From the NCBI RefSeq assembly GCF_030409945.1, contig NZ_JAUFQV010000007.1:1-64000 (forward strand): a DNA stretch of 64,000 nt, read 5' to 3'. A program made the position numbers and the translations under genes. Under the pieces are notes generated by a model. That model made no database searches, had not been told where the DNA came from, and saw only the letters and a list, made by a program, of their open reading frames with translations. Below are positions 9,663 to 18,339 of the stretch, piece after piece (position 1 is the stretch's first letter; every line of letters starts with the position of its first letter). This stretch comes from Vibrio tapetis subsp. quintayensis (lineage in GTDB: Bacteria; Pseudomonadota; Gammaproteobacteria; Enterobacterales; Vibrionaceae).

Positions 9663-10328
9663 TTAGTCGTTGTTGTTCATGATACCTAGAATGCTTAGCA
9701 GGCTGATGAAGATGTTGTAAATAGATACAAACAAAGTCACTGTCGCTGAGATGTAGTTAGTTTCACCACCGCGAATAATGCCTTGAGTCGTCATCAAAAT
9801 TGCCATTGTAGAGAATACAATGAACAAGCTGCTCATTGCCAAATGCATAATTGTCGATTGGATAAAGATGCTAGCGATCATGCCAACAACCAAAACAACA
9901 AACAAAGAAAGCATTAGGCCACCAAGCATAGACAAATCACGCTTAGTTGTTAGCGCGTATGCCGATGCTGCCATAAATGATAGAGCAGTACCGCCAAGAG
10001 CAGTAATGATCACATCGCCCATACCTGCACCAAGGTACATGTTTAGGATAGGACCAATGGTGTAGCCCATGAAGCCTGTGAATAGGAAAGTAAACACCAA
10101 GCCCATCGAGTTATTGCGATTCTTTTCGGTTAGGAAAAGAAGGCCGTAGAAGCCAACTAGTGTAATGATCATACCTGGGTGAGGCATGTTCATTGCCATA
10201 GACACGCCAGCCACAACCGCTGACCAAAGCAGAGTCATAGACAGCAAGAAGTAAGTACTACGCAGTACTTTGTTTGTTTGAATCAGACTCTCTTGTTGGC
10301 GAGAGTTCGATACGATTGGACCGTTCAT
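9663..10328 (-). CDS. YccA/BAX inhibitor-1 family membrane protein
   Basis: The 221-residue protein has about seven hydrophobic segments and the family pattern of charged residues between them, ending in an acidic tail (IMNNND). In E. coli, YccA is an inner-membrane substrate and modulator of the FtsH protease and can protect SecY from degradation; that role is inferred by family only. The neighbourhood with tusE, acyP and rlmI matches yccA in enterobacteria. The start ATG is preceded by cttacgagg, a usable ribosome binding site. Confidence 0.9.
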   Translation of the reverse strand: MNGPIVSNSRQQESLIQTNKVLRSTYFLLSMTLLWSAVVAGVSMAMNMPHPGMIITLVGFYGLLFLTEKNRNNSMGLVFTFLFTGFMGYTIGPILNMYLGAGMGDVIITALGGTALSFMAASAYALTTKRDLSMLGGLMLSLFVVLVVGMIASIFIQSTIMHLAMSSLFIVFSTMAILMTTQGIIRGGETNYISATVTLFVSIYNIFISLLSILGIMNNND

Positions 10329-10505
10329 AATGTTCCTCGTAAGGTGACGTTGTTATCTATAAGACATTTATGGGGGCTAAAGTTCAATAATACAAGCGCT
10401 AGAGCCAACCATAGAGGTAAAAATAGTACGAAAAATAACGAGATATGTATCAACGACTTTGTAACACATTGTTACCGAGTTGTAGTGATCATAGCTGCCA
10501 AAGAT

Positions 10506-10532
10506 AAGGCGACCATTTCAGTCGCCTTGTTT
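10506..10532. terminator. Hairpin downstream of aapP
   Basis: An 8-bp perfect stem (aaggcgac/gtcgcctt) with a 7-nt loop lies 30 nt past the aapP stop codon. The T-run on the minus strand is interrupted (ttatcttt), so termination strength is uncertain. It is the likely end of the aap operon. Confidence 0.55.
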
Positions 10533-10558
10533 AAGTGTAGTATCATCTCTTGGAAAGT

Positions 10559-11308
10559 TTAATGATGCAATATCTGGCTCAAGAAGTTTTGGGTTCGATC
10601 AGACTGTGGGTTCTCAAAGAAGTCGACTGGGTTGTTTTCTTCAATGATCTCGCCAGCATCCATAAAGATAACTCTGTCAGCCACTTCTTTTGCAAAACCC
10701 ATTTCGTGCGTTACACATAACATGGTCATGCCTTCCCCTGCTAACTCAACCATTACGTCAAGTACTTCTCGAACCATTTCTGGGTCGAGGGCGGAAGTTG
10801 GTTCATCAAACAACATTACTTGCGGATTCATACAGAGTGAACGAGCAATTGCTACACGTTGCTGTTGGCCACCAGACAGCTGCCCTGGGTATTTCTCTGC
10901 TTGATCTGGGATCTTAACCCTTTCCAAATATTTCATTGCGACGGCTTCAGCTTCTTCTTTAGGCATTTTCTTTACCCAAATTGGTGCTAACGTGCAGTTT
11001 TCTAACACGGTAAGGTGAGGGAATAGGTTGAAGTGCTGAAAACACATGCCTACTTCTTTACGAACCGCTTCGATGTTTTTGATGTCTTCTGTTAGTTCAG
11101 TTCCTGACACGAGGATCTGACCTTTTTGGTGCTCTTCGAGCCGGTTAATGCATCGAATCATGGTGGATTTACCAGAGCCTGAAGGGCCACAAATAACGAT
11201 CTTCTCGCCTTTACGTACCTCTAGATTGATGTTCTTTAGTACGTGGAAATCGCCGTACCACTTGTTCATGTCCTTTAATTGGATCATTAGTTCATTTTCT
11301 TGCGTCAT
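10559..11308 (-). CDS. aapP: General L-amino-acid ABC transporter ATPase AapP
   Basis: The 249-residue ATPase energises uptake of polar and other L-amino acids across the inner membrane. Walker A is GPSGSGKST, the ABC signature is LSGGQQQR, Walker B is [12 protein letters not shown] and the H-loop is CVTHEMGFA. It is the last gene of aapJQMP, 21 nt behind aapM. Single GlnQ-type ATPases are shared by many polar amino-acid importers; the assignment to Aap rests on the two unusually long permeases upstream. Confidence 0.92.
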   Translation of the reverse strand: MTQENELMIQLKDMNKWYGDFHVLKNINLEVRKGEKIVICGPSGSGKSTMIRCINRLEEHQKGQILVSGTELTEDIKNIEAVRKEVGMCFQHFNLFPHLTVLENCTLAPIWVKKMPKEEAEAVAMKYLERVKIPDQAEKYPGQLSGGQQQRVAIARSLCMNPQVMLFDEPTSALDPEMVREVLDVMVELAGEGMTMLCVTHEMGFAKEVADRVIFMDAGEIIEENNPVDFFENPQSDRTQNFLSQILHH

Positions 11309-11329
11309 AATACGTCCCTGCGCTTAATT

Positions 11330-12427
11330 CTATCGTTTGTGACCGGTATGAAGTTTGTTTTCAAGCCATATCGAGTATCTCGACATGCTGAAACAAAATA
11401 CCCAGAACACTAACGCAACAAATACATAACTCTCAGTCGCAAAACCTAACCACTCTGGGTCGGTGTTTGCTGCCTGACCAATACCAAGTACATCAAACAT
11501 ACCGATGATAAGCACCAAACTGGTGTCTTTAAATAGACCGATAAACGTGTTAACAATTGATGGAATGGTGATTTTTAATGCCTGAGGTAAAATAATTAAC
11601 CCAGTTTTTTTCCAGTAGGATAGCCCTAATGCGTCGGCTGCTTCGTATTGACCCTTAGGGATAGCTTGAAGCCCACCACGTACCACTTCTGCCATGTAGG
11701 CTGCACTGAACATAACCACACCGATCAGAGCACGGATGAGCTTATCTGTTTCAGAGCCTTCAGACATAAATAGCGGCAGCATTACTGAAGCCATAAACAG
11801 AACGGTGATTAATGGAACACCACGCCATGCTTCAATGTAGACAGTACATAAGCTCCGAATAATTGGCATCTCAGATCGACGACCTAATGCTAGAGCGACA
11901 CCGATTGGTAGTGAAACCACAATGCCCACTAACGCGATGATTAGCGTAACTAACAGGCCACCCCATAGATGGGTATCAACCACTTCTAAGCCAAATACGC
12001 CACCATATAACAGGCCTGCTGCCAAGAATGGGTAAATATTGACGAAAAATAGCCAAATCCACGTACGTTTCGGGGTTTTTTCGTAAGCCAGTAATGCGAC
12101 GAAAACCGCTAACGTGCCGAAGAATAAGCGAGCGCGCCATAGTTCTTCTGTTGGGTAAAACCCATACATATACTGTTGCCAGCGGACGCTAATGAATACC
12201 CAACAAGCGCCATCACGAGTACAGTCGTCACGTGTTGTGCCAAACCAGTCTGCCGAAAGCACGGCCCAATCTAATGTGTTCCAAAACAGCGTGATAGACA
12301 GGTAACCAAGAATGACAGTTAATATTGAATTACCAACGCTATTGAATAGGTTTTTCTTTAACCAGCTACCGATACCAACAGTATTCGATGGAGGCGGAAG
12401 GTCAGGTTGAAATTGATGAGTACTCAT
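11330..12427 (-). CDS. aapM: General L-amino-acid ABC transporter permease AapM
   Basis: The 365-residue inner-membrane permease has an N-terminal extension with its own membrane helices and a long periplasmic loop, then a standard HisM/GlnP-type core. The EAA loop that docks the ATPase is visible as EAADALGLSYWKK. It is longer than the roughly 220-residue simple GlnP permeases, as expected of AapM. One base separates its start from the aapQ stop, so the two are co-translated and likely form the heterodimeric channel. Confidence 0.92.
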   Translation of the reverse strand: MSTHQFQPDLPPPSNTVGIGSWLKKNLFNSVGNSILTVILGYLSITLFWNTLDWAVLSADWFGTTRDDCTRDGACWVFISVRWQQYMYGFYPTEELWRARLFFGTLAVFVALLAYEKTPKRTWIWLFFVNIYPFLAAGLLYGGVFGLEVVDTHLWGGLLVTLIIALVGIVVSLPIGVALALGRRSEMPIIRSLCTVYIEAWRGVPLITVLFMASVMLPLFMSEGSETDKLIRALIGVVMFSAAYMAEVVRGGLQAIPKGQYEAADALGLSYWKKTGLIILPQALKITIPSIVNTFIGLFKDTSLVLIIGMFDVLGIGQAANTDPEWLGFATESYVFVALVFWVFCFSMSRYSIWLENKLHTGHKR

Positions 12428-12428
12428 A

Positions 12429-13631
12429 TTATCTCTCCACCAACGCGACTTTACGGTTATAGATGTTCATCAAGGCAGAAGTAACCAAACTTAGAGTTAA
12501 GTAAACCCCCATCGTCATCGCGATAATTTCAATCGCTTGACCTGTCTGATTGAGCGTTGTACCTGCAAACACTGAAACCAAATCTGGGTAACCGATCGCC
12601 ATCGCAAGGGATGAGTTTTTGGTCAAGTTCAGATATTGGCTTGTGAGTGGTGGAATAATGATTCGCAAAGCTTGCGGAATAACAACAAACTTAAGTGTGC
12701 GTGAACGAGGCAAGCCAAGCGCCATTGCCGCTTCGGTTTGTCCGTGACTGACAGCATTAATACCAGAACGAACAATTTCAGCGATGAATGAAGCCGTATA
12801 AACGCTCAGTGCCATAAGTAGTGCGGCTAACTCAGGAAGTATCGTAATACCGCCACGGAAGTTAAAGCCTTTGAGTACTGGATATTCTGCTGTGATGGGC
12901 ATTCCAACGAGGAAGTACGTGACAACAGGTAAAACAACACATAAGCCTGTAGCAATAAGAGCGACGGGAGTTTGCTGTCCGGTTAGTTTTTGCTTGTTCT
13001 TTGCCCAAACCGAAATAACGATAGAGGCTGCGATGGCAATAACAAAAACACCGAGCACAATGCTACTTCCTGCTTCAAACACTGGGCTTGGTAGGTATAA
13101 ACCTCGTACGTTGAGGAATATAGCTTCACCTAAACTCATACTTTGTCGAGGAGACGGCAAGGCTTGCAGTACGGCAAAATACCAAAAGAAAATTTGTAGT
13201 AAAAGGGGAATGTTTCGGAAAACTTCGATATAGACTGCTGCTAATCGGCTAACAAGCCAGTTAGATGACAATCTTGCGATACCCATGGTAAATCCAAGCA
13301 AAGTCGCAAAGATAATACCAAGTACAGCAACCAGAGCTGTATTTAAAAGACCAATAACGAACGTTCTTCCATAAGAATACGTTTCGTCATATTCGATGAG
13401 TGTTTGGCCAATCCCAAAGCCTGCTTCTTGTGTTAGAAAGTCAAAACCAGTCGCGATGCCGCGGGCATCAAGATTGTTTAATGCGTTGCTCACAATGGTA
13501 TAAATAAAACTACCGAGAGCGAAAACCGCAATTAACTGAAAAACAACAGAGCGAAAAGTAGGATTGTATAAAAGGTTAGCTTTTTGAGATGGCTTAGTAT
13601 TGCCTTCGGCTAAATTATTCGTAGGTTTCAT
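12429..13631 (-). CDS. aapQ: General L-amino-acid ABC transporter permease AapQ
   Basis: The 400-residue inner-membrane permease is paired with AapM. It has an N-terminal helix (VVFQLIAVFALGSFIY), a periplasmic insertion, then the permease core ending with the EAA loop EAAMALGLPRSRTLKF. It is the first membrane gene of the operon, separated from aapJ by 72 nt that hold a hairpin. The length matches AapQ/BztB rather than short GlnP-type permeases. Confidence 0.92.
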   Translation of the reverse strand: MKPTNNLAEGNTKPSQKANLLYNPTFRSVVFQLIAVFALGSFIYTIVSNALNNLDARGIATGFDFLTQEAGFGIGQTLIEYDETYSYGRTFVIGLLNTALVAVLGIIFATLLGFTMGIARLSSNWLVSRLAAVYIEVFRNIPLLLQIFFWYFAVLQALPSPRQSMSLGEAIFLNVRGLYLPSPVFEAGSSIVLGVFVIAIAASIVISVWAKNKQKLTGQQTPVALIATGLCVVLPVVTYFLVGMPITAEYPVLKGFNFRGGITILPELAALLMALSVYTASFIAEIVRSGINAVSHGQTEAAMALGLPRSRTLKFVVIPQALRIIIPPLTSQYLNLTKNSSLAMAIGYPDLVSVFAGTTLNQTGQAIEIIAMTMGVYLTLSLVTSALMNIYNRKVALVER

Positions 13632-13659
13632 ACAACAATAACCTCAAATCCATTTAAAG

Positions 13660-13680
13660 AAGGGCGGAAATACCGCCCTT
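13660..13680. terminator. Intercistronic hairpin between aapJ and aapQ
   Basis: A perfect 8-bp stem (aagggcgg/ccgccctt) with a 5-nt loop sits 23 nt past the aapJ stop. Hairpins here in ABC importer operons usually stabilise or partly terminate the transcript so that the binding protein is made in excess over the permeases. The T-run is weak, fitting partial readthrough. Confidence 0.55.
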
Positions 13681-13703
13681 TCTGATTTATTGTAGTAGTG
13701 GAA

Positions 13704-14732
13704 TTAGCGAAGTGGTGGAGCGTACATGAAGCCGCCTGCATTCCATAACGCGTTCACGCCACGTGAAATTTGCAGAGGAGAACCTGTACCAACTGTGCGT
13801 TCGAAACTTTCACCATAGTTACCGACTTGCTTAATAACTTGGTAGCTCCAGTCATCACTCAAACCTAGGCCTTTACCTTTTGGACCATCAACACCAAGGA
13901 TACGCTTGATATTTGGATCGGTAGATTTAAGCATTTGGTCTGCGTTCTTAGATGAAATACCGTACTCTTCAGCATTGATCATTGCATTTAGTGTCCACTT
14001 AGCAATGTTGAACCATGCATCATCGCCTTGACGAACAACAGGGCCTAGAGGCTCTTTAGAAATGATTTCTGGCAATACAACTGCAGATGCAGGATCCGCT
14101 AGGTTAAGACGAAGTGCGTATAGACCAGATTGGTCTGTTGTGAGAACGTCACAACGGCCTGAATCGAACCCTTTAGATGTTTGAGCGGCAGTATCAAATA
14201 CTACAGGCTTGTAAGACATGCCTTCGTTACGGAAGTAATCCGCAAGGTTTAGCTCTGTTGTTGTACCCGACTGAACACAGACAGATGCGCCATCAAGTTC
14301 TTTAGCACTTGTTAGTCCAAGGTCTTTCTTAACCATGAAACCTTGACCATCGTAGTAGTTAACCCCTACAAAGTTCAAACCTAGCGCTGTATCACGGTGC
14401 AGTGTCCACGTTGTGTTACGTGAAAGAACATCAATCTCACCTGATTGAAGTGCAGTAAAACGCTCTTTCGCAGTTAGGGGTACGTATTTAACTTTTGTTT
14501 TGTCGCCTAATACCGCAGCAGCAACAGCTTGACAGTACTCTACGTCGATTCCTTCCCACTCACCCTTAGAGTTCGGGTTAGAGAAACCAGGCAAGCCAGT
14601 ACTAACACCACATTGTAGTGAGCCTTTTGCTTTCACTTTCGCTAATGTGCTTTCTGCAGCTTGTGCTGATGTTGCCATCATGACAGTTGATGCTGCTACT
14701 ACTGAAGCAAGAATAGTGAGTTTGTTCGCCAT
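13704..14732 (-). CDS. aapJ: General L-amino-acid ABC transporter binding protein AapJ
   Basis: The 342-residue periplasmic receptor has a signal peptide (MANKLTILASVVAAST, likely cut after SAQA) and a PBP-like fold opening with KVKAKGSLQCGVSTGLPGFS. GLPGFSNPN and GEWEGIDVEYC resemble the family's ligand cleft. An upstream in-frame ATG at 14771 would put 13 polar residues before the signal peptide, so I start at 14732, which has a strong Shine-Dalgarno (aggaagga). It is the first gene of aapJQMP and probably the most abundant product. Confidence 0.92.
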   Translation of the reverse strand: MANKLTILASVVAASTVMMATSAQAAESTLAKVKAKGSLQCGVSTGLPGFSNPNSKGEWEGIDVEYCQAVAAAVLGDKTKVKYVPLTAKERFTALQSGEIDVLSRNTTWTLHRDTALGLNFVGVNYYDGQGFMVKKDLGLTSAKELDGASVCVQSGTTTELNLADYFRNEGMSYKPVVFDTAAQTSKGFDSGRCDVLTTDQSGLYALRLNLADPASAVVLPEIISKEPLGPVVRQGDDAWFNIAKWTLNAMINAEEYGISSKNADQMLKSTDPNIKRILGVDGPKGKGLGLSDDWSYQVIKQVGNYGESFERTVGTGSPLQISRGVNALWNAGGFMYAPPLR

Positions 14733-15040
14733 ATGAATCCTTCCTGTATCATCCATGTAAAACCGAACCAATTCGGTTCACGTTAAAAAAACTAGCATTT
14801 TGTGCTGACAGATTGTTTCGAACGACCTAACAATAAATCAACTAGTTATAAGCGTAGGAAAAGAATTGTGGTTTCTCAAATAGTTAATTTAAAAGAATTT
14901 TTGAGAACCGTCACAAAACTTGACGTAATTAGAATGAACAAATGTAACTAGTTTGTAAATAGTGCAACCGCGCTCCAACGTTGTGCATCAGAGGTATTGT
15001 TACAATATTGATACATTTATTGGGTTTTAATCTCATTTTC
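14733..15040. other. Intergenic control region upstream of aapJ
   Basis: No gene is visible. The region is AT-rich and should carry the aapJ promoter on the minus strand. One imperfect dyad is notable near 14869-14916: ggtttctcaaa on the left faces tttttgagaacc on the right, with a one-base bulge. This could be a regulator site for the amino-acid importer, but I recognise no specific consensus. Confidence 0.4.
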
Positions 15041-15070
15041 TTGCATATATGTAGTTGATATGTCTTTATA
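15041..15070 (+). promoter_or_regulatory. Candidate sigma-70 promoter
   Basis: ttgcat (15041-15046) and tttata (15065-15070) are separated by 18 bases, an acceptable -35/-10 pair. Transcription would begin near 15078, about 100 nt before the siroheme gene, and would meet a terminator at 15109-15136. Confidence 0.4.
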
Positions 15071-15077
15071 GAGTTGA

Positions 15078-15137
15078 AATTTCGAAGCTAAATGATGTCC
15101 GTGTTGGGTGGGGCATATCGTCAATGCCCCATTTTTG
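15078..15137 (+). ncRNA. Candidate small RNA or attenuated leader
   Basis: A perfect 8-bp stem (tggggcat/atgcccca) with a 7-nt loop and five Ts (15109-15136) forms a textbook intrinsic terminator, yet no plus-strand gene lies upstream. Together with the promoter at 15041 it predicts an RNA of about 60 nt. It could be a small RNA, or a leader attenuating the siroheme gene, whose ATG is 43 nt beyond. A second possible promoter (ttgtta at 15135, tataaa-like box near 15155-15160) after the terminator would favour the small-RNA reading. Confidence 0.3.
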
Positions 15138-15179
15138 TTAGACTTTATAGGCATATATAAATGAGTAGAAAGGTAAAGG

Positions 15180-16121
15180 ATGCGATATTTTCCACTGTTT
15201 TTTGACTTAAATCACAAGCCCGTATTGGTTGTTGGAGGAGGAGAGGTCGCTTCTCGTAAAGTCGATGCTCTTGTGAGAGCGGGTGCAAGAGTGACGATTG
15301 TGTCTCCGAAAATTGACTCCTTTTTGATGAACTTAGTCGATCAAGAGCAATGTGTCTGGGAAAAATCTTTTTATCATTCGGATATGATGAAAGGGTATGT
15401 ACAAGCTTGGGCGACAACCGATAATCCAGATTTAAATCATCAAGTTTATCAAGATGCTAAAGACCAAAAAATCATGGTCAATGTGGTAGATGACTTGCCA
15501 TTTTGTGATTTTATTACCCCATCGATGATAGAGCGCGGTCGTATTCAAGTCGCGATTTCAAGCGGCGGAGCATCCCCTGTTCTCATTCGAAATATTCGCG
15601 AAAAAATTGAATCGGTATTGGCCCAGAATTTGACATTACAAGCTGAGTTCGCGGCGTCAAAACGCAACAGCATTAAAAAGAATTTAGATAGCGTAGACAG
15701 CAGAAGACGTTTCTGGGAAACCTTTTTCGCACATCCGTTGGTTGATAGCGCGAGTAGCAGAGAAGCGCTAGAAGATGTGTATCAAACGTTGATTAACCAG
15801 GCTTACGAGCCTACGAAGCGTGTTACTTGGCATGAATTTGGGCAAGATGTAGAGCTGCTCTCTATTAAAAGCCTACGTTTGATGCAACAGACTCAGATGG
15901 TTTTGTACCCGAGCTCATGCCCGTTTGAATTCGTTGACTTATGCCGTCGAGATGCTGCAAGGCAACCTTATGACTCTATTTCCCATCTTTCTAAGTTATT
16001 AGAAGAAGCTTCACGTAATAATGAAGATGTGTGTGTGTTTGTTCCGGAGCGTTCCAAGTGCCCTCCAGAGTTAAATTTGCTTCTCAGTAATGCAGCACTG
16101 TTGCAACTTGCTAAAATTTAA
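15180..16121 (+). CDS. Precorrin-2 dehydrogenase/sirohydrochlorin ferrochelatase with decayed methyltransferase tail
   Basis: The 313-residue protein corresponds to the N-terminal half of CysG (Met8-like), which oxidises precorrin-2 with NAD and inserts iron to give siroheme. The NAD-binding loop is VVGGGEVASRK; the ferrochelatase region contains VNVVDDLPFCDFITP and AISSGGASPVL. Residues about 215-262 (DVELLSIKSLRLMQQ, then DLCRRDAARQ) match the start of the CysG uroporphyrinogen methyltransferase domain in spacing and sequence, but its GAGPGD loop is absent and the domain ends after about 100 residues. The tail is therefore probably a vestige; another gene would need to supply the methyltransferase. 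Confidence 0.85.
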   Translation: MRYFPLFFDLNHKPVLVVGGGEVASRKVDALVRAGARVTIVSPKIDSFLMNLVDQEQCVWEKSFYHSDMMKGYVQAWATTDNPDLNHQVYQDAKDQKIMVNVVDDLPFCDFITPSMIERGRIQVAISSGGASPVLIRNIREKIESVLAQNLTLQAEFAASKRNSIKKNLDSVDSRRRFWETFFAHPLVDSASSREALEDVYQTLINQAYEPTKRVTWHEFGQDVELLSIKSLRLMQQTQMVLYPSSCPFEFVDLCRRDAARQPYDSISHLSKLLEEASRNNEDVCVFVPERSKCPPELNLLLSNAALLQLAKI

Positions 16122-16144
16122 AACGATACAAAATCGTACATTTT

Positions 16145-16172
16145 AGGCTTCCATTTGGTTGGGGGCCTTTTT
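16145..16172 (+). terminator. Intrinsic terminator after siroheme gene
   Basis: aggcttcc pairs with gggggcct over 8 bp, counting two G-U wobbles, across an 8-nt loop, followed by five Ts. It starts 24 nt after the stop codon. Confidence 0.6.
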
Positions 16173-16287
16173 ATTCCTTGATAGATTAACTTACATGTTT
16201 TTAAACGTGTTTCTTTGATTCACTGCGGATGCTAAGTCTGCCAAATTGTGCCAATATAACTTCGTCAATCTCTAATAGGATTTTGTT

Positions 16288-17091
16288 ATGAAGCACCTCG
16301 CGTTACGTTTATTTACTCTAAGCATCACTACTCTGTGTTTGTCTTCTTTTGTATTAGCTGAATCTTCAACTCATTCTGAAAAAACACTTTCTGCAACAAC
16401 ACAGTCCGCTAAGGAGATCGTGCAACGCTCTGATCAGCAAATGCGAGGCTCATCGAGCTACACCGTTTCCACAATGAATATCATTCGCCCAGACTGGACT
16501 CGCAGCATGAGCATGAAGTCTTGGACTAAGGGGCAAGACCTGTCGTTAGTCTTGGTTACAGCACCCGCAAAAGATAAAGGTGCATCGTCTCTTAAGCGAC
16601 AAAAAGAAATGTGGAACTGGATACCGGGTATTGAGCGGGTCATCAAAATAGCACCGTCTATGCTGGGCCAGTCTTGGATGGGTTCAGATTTTACTAATGA
16701 CGATCTTATTAATCAGTCTTCCATTGTTGTCGACTATGACCACAAAATGGCGGGAGAGGAGAAATTTGATAGTGAGAACACATGGGTAATTAACGCGTAC
16801 GCGAAGCCAGATGCACCTGTGGTATGGAACAAGGTCAAATTATGGGTCTCTACTGACACCTATTTACAACGTAAAGTCGAGTTTTATGATGAGTTCGACG
16901 AGTTGGTCAATACGATGAGCACTTTTGAAATCAAAGAAATGGGTGGCCGAATGTTGGCAACAAGGATGGAGATGATTCCGGCAGACAAACCGGATCAAAA
17001 AACTGAAATGATCACCCATGAAGCTCAATTTGAATTTGAAATAGGTGATGAGTTTTTCTCACAATCTCAAATGAAAGCACTGCGCGACTAA
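16288..17091 (+). CDS. Periplasmic LolA-like outer-membrane lipoprotein-sorting protein
   Basis: The 267-residue product has a clear signal peptide (cut likely after SFVLA) and the COG2834-type fold: RSDQQMRGSSSYTVSTMNI, then SLKRQKEMWNWIPGIERVIKIAP, QSWMGSDFTNDDLI and a paired beta-strand C-terminal half with EFYDEFDELVNTM. Relatives form a hydrophobic half-barrel that carries lipid chains across the periplasm. It is the first gene of a tight five-gene operon with an ABC transporter and a beta-barrel, so a role in moving a lipid-like cargo from inner to outer membrane is inferred. It is distinct from housekeeping LolA, which lies beside ftsK or rarA. Cargo unknown. Confidence 0.8.
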   Translation: MKHLALRLFTLSITTLCLSSFVLAESSTHSEKTLSATTQSAKEIVQRSDQQMRGSSSYTVSTMNIIRPDWTRSMSMKSWTKGQDLSLVLVTAPAKDKGASSLKRQKEMWNWIPGIERVIKIAPSMLGQSWMGSDFTNDDLINQSSIVVDYDHKMAGEEKFDSENTWVINAYAKPDAPVVWNKVKLWVSTDTYLQRKVEFYDEFDELVNTMSTFEIKEMGGRMLATRMEMIPADKPDQKTEMITHEAQFEFEIGDEFFSQSQMKALRD

Positions 17092-17109
17092 GACTATCAA
17101 GGGCTATGT

Positions 17110-18339
17110 ATGTTAGTGAAACTGGCTTGGCGAAACCTATGGAGACAGAAGCGGCGTACCGTATTGACGGCTTCAGCACTTGCGTTAGCATTGGTGTTGT
17201 CGTTGGTTATGCGGTCAATGCAAGAGGGTACTTACGCAAATTCTATAGAGAACAGCGCCCGCTTTTACACTGGGCTTATCCAGCTTCAGCATCCGGACTA
17301 TGTGGAAAGTAGCAGCATTGATGACTTGCTACCGGGTAGTGAAGACTTCATTCAGCCAGCCAAAGCATTGCCTTCTATGGCGTTTGTAATGCCCAGGATC
17401 GAATCTTTTGCGTTGGCCGCGGCGACAGACCAGTCTAAAGGCGTCATGGTCATCGGAATTGACCCACCATTAGAAGACGCCTATTCCAACTTATCCGATA
17501 AAATCGTTAAGGGAAGTTATTTTGCCGCTTCCGATAAAGCCGTGTTACTTGGGGAAAGTTTGGCTCGCGTTATGAACGTAACAGTAGGCGATGAGTTTGT
17601 GCTGTATGGGCAAGGTTACCGAGGCCAAACAGCTGCGGGCTTATACACCGTTAAAGGGCTTGTTTCGTTTCCGACACCTCAATTAGAAAGTCAATTGGTC
17701 TATATGCCTCTTGAACAAGCAAAGCTGATGTACAGCACAGAGGGACAGGTGACTAACTGGGTTCTCCATACCCACGCTTTAGAAGAGGTCCCGATAGCAA
17801 CGGGTCAATTAGAGTCGATATATAAAGACAAGGTAAACGTTCGAGACTGGACGGATCTATCGCCAGAAACTGCGCAAAATATTCAAATGGATAAAGCGGG
17901 AGGCATCTTTCTAATGTACGTCTTGTACGGTGTGGTTGGCTTTGGCCTATTTGCCACTATTATGATGATGACGTTAGAGCGCCAAAGGGAATTTGGTGTC
18001 ATGCTGGCGACAGGCTTAGTGCGGTCAAAATTGATTGCATTGATAGGGCTTGAGTCTGCAATGATGGCATTGTTCGGTGTGGTTATTGGCTTGGTGGTGT
18101 CGGCGCCGATATTAGCTTATCTGTTTTATAACCCGATTGAGTTAACGGGGGAAACTGCGAAATTGATGATTCAAAGTGGGTTAGAACCTGTCATTCCAAT
18201 TGCGATTAAGATGTCGTTGTTTATTGACCAAATCCTGATTGTATTAACCCTGATGTTGCTTTGCTTAATTTATCCAATGAAGCGGATTTATCAACTTGAA
18301 TTGGTCAGTGCTTTAAAAGGAGGCGCTCATGCTCATTAA
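17110..18339 (+). CDS. FtsX/LolC-like ABC transporter permease (first)
   Basis: The 409-residue inner-membrane protein begins WRNLWRQKRRTVLTASAL, the amphipathic and first-helix pattern of the MacB/LolC/FtsX superfamily. A periplasmic MacB_PCD-like domain of about 220 residues follows, then three membrane helices with TLERQREFGVMLATGL, the coupling motif that contacts the ATPase. It overlaps the next gene by 11 nt, indicating translational coupling. Two different permeases plus one ATPase mirror LolCE–LolD. The ATG at 17110 gives the family N-terminus; one 4 nt upstream is out of frame. Confidence 0.88.
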   Translation: MLVKLAWRNLWRQKRRTVLTASALALALVLSLVMRSMQEGTYANSIENSARFYTGLIQLQHPDYVESSSIDDLLPGSEDFIQPAKALPSMAFVMPRIESFALAAATDQSKGVMVIGIDPPLEDAYSNLSDKIVKGSYFAASDKAVLLGESLARVMNVTVGDEFVLYGQGYRGQTAAGLYTVKGLVSFPTPQLESQLVYMPLEQAKLMYSTEGQVTNWVLHTHALEEVPIATGQLESIYKDKVNVRDWTDLSPETAQNIQMDKAGGIFLMYVLYGVVGFGLFATIMMMTLERQREFGVMLATGLVRSKLIALIGLESAMMALFGVVIGLVVSAPILAYLFYNPIELTGETAKLMIQSGLEPVIPIAIKMSLFIDQILIVLTLMLLCLIYPMKRIYQLELVSALKGGAHAH

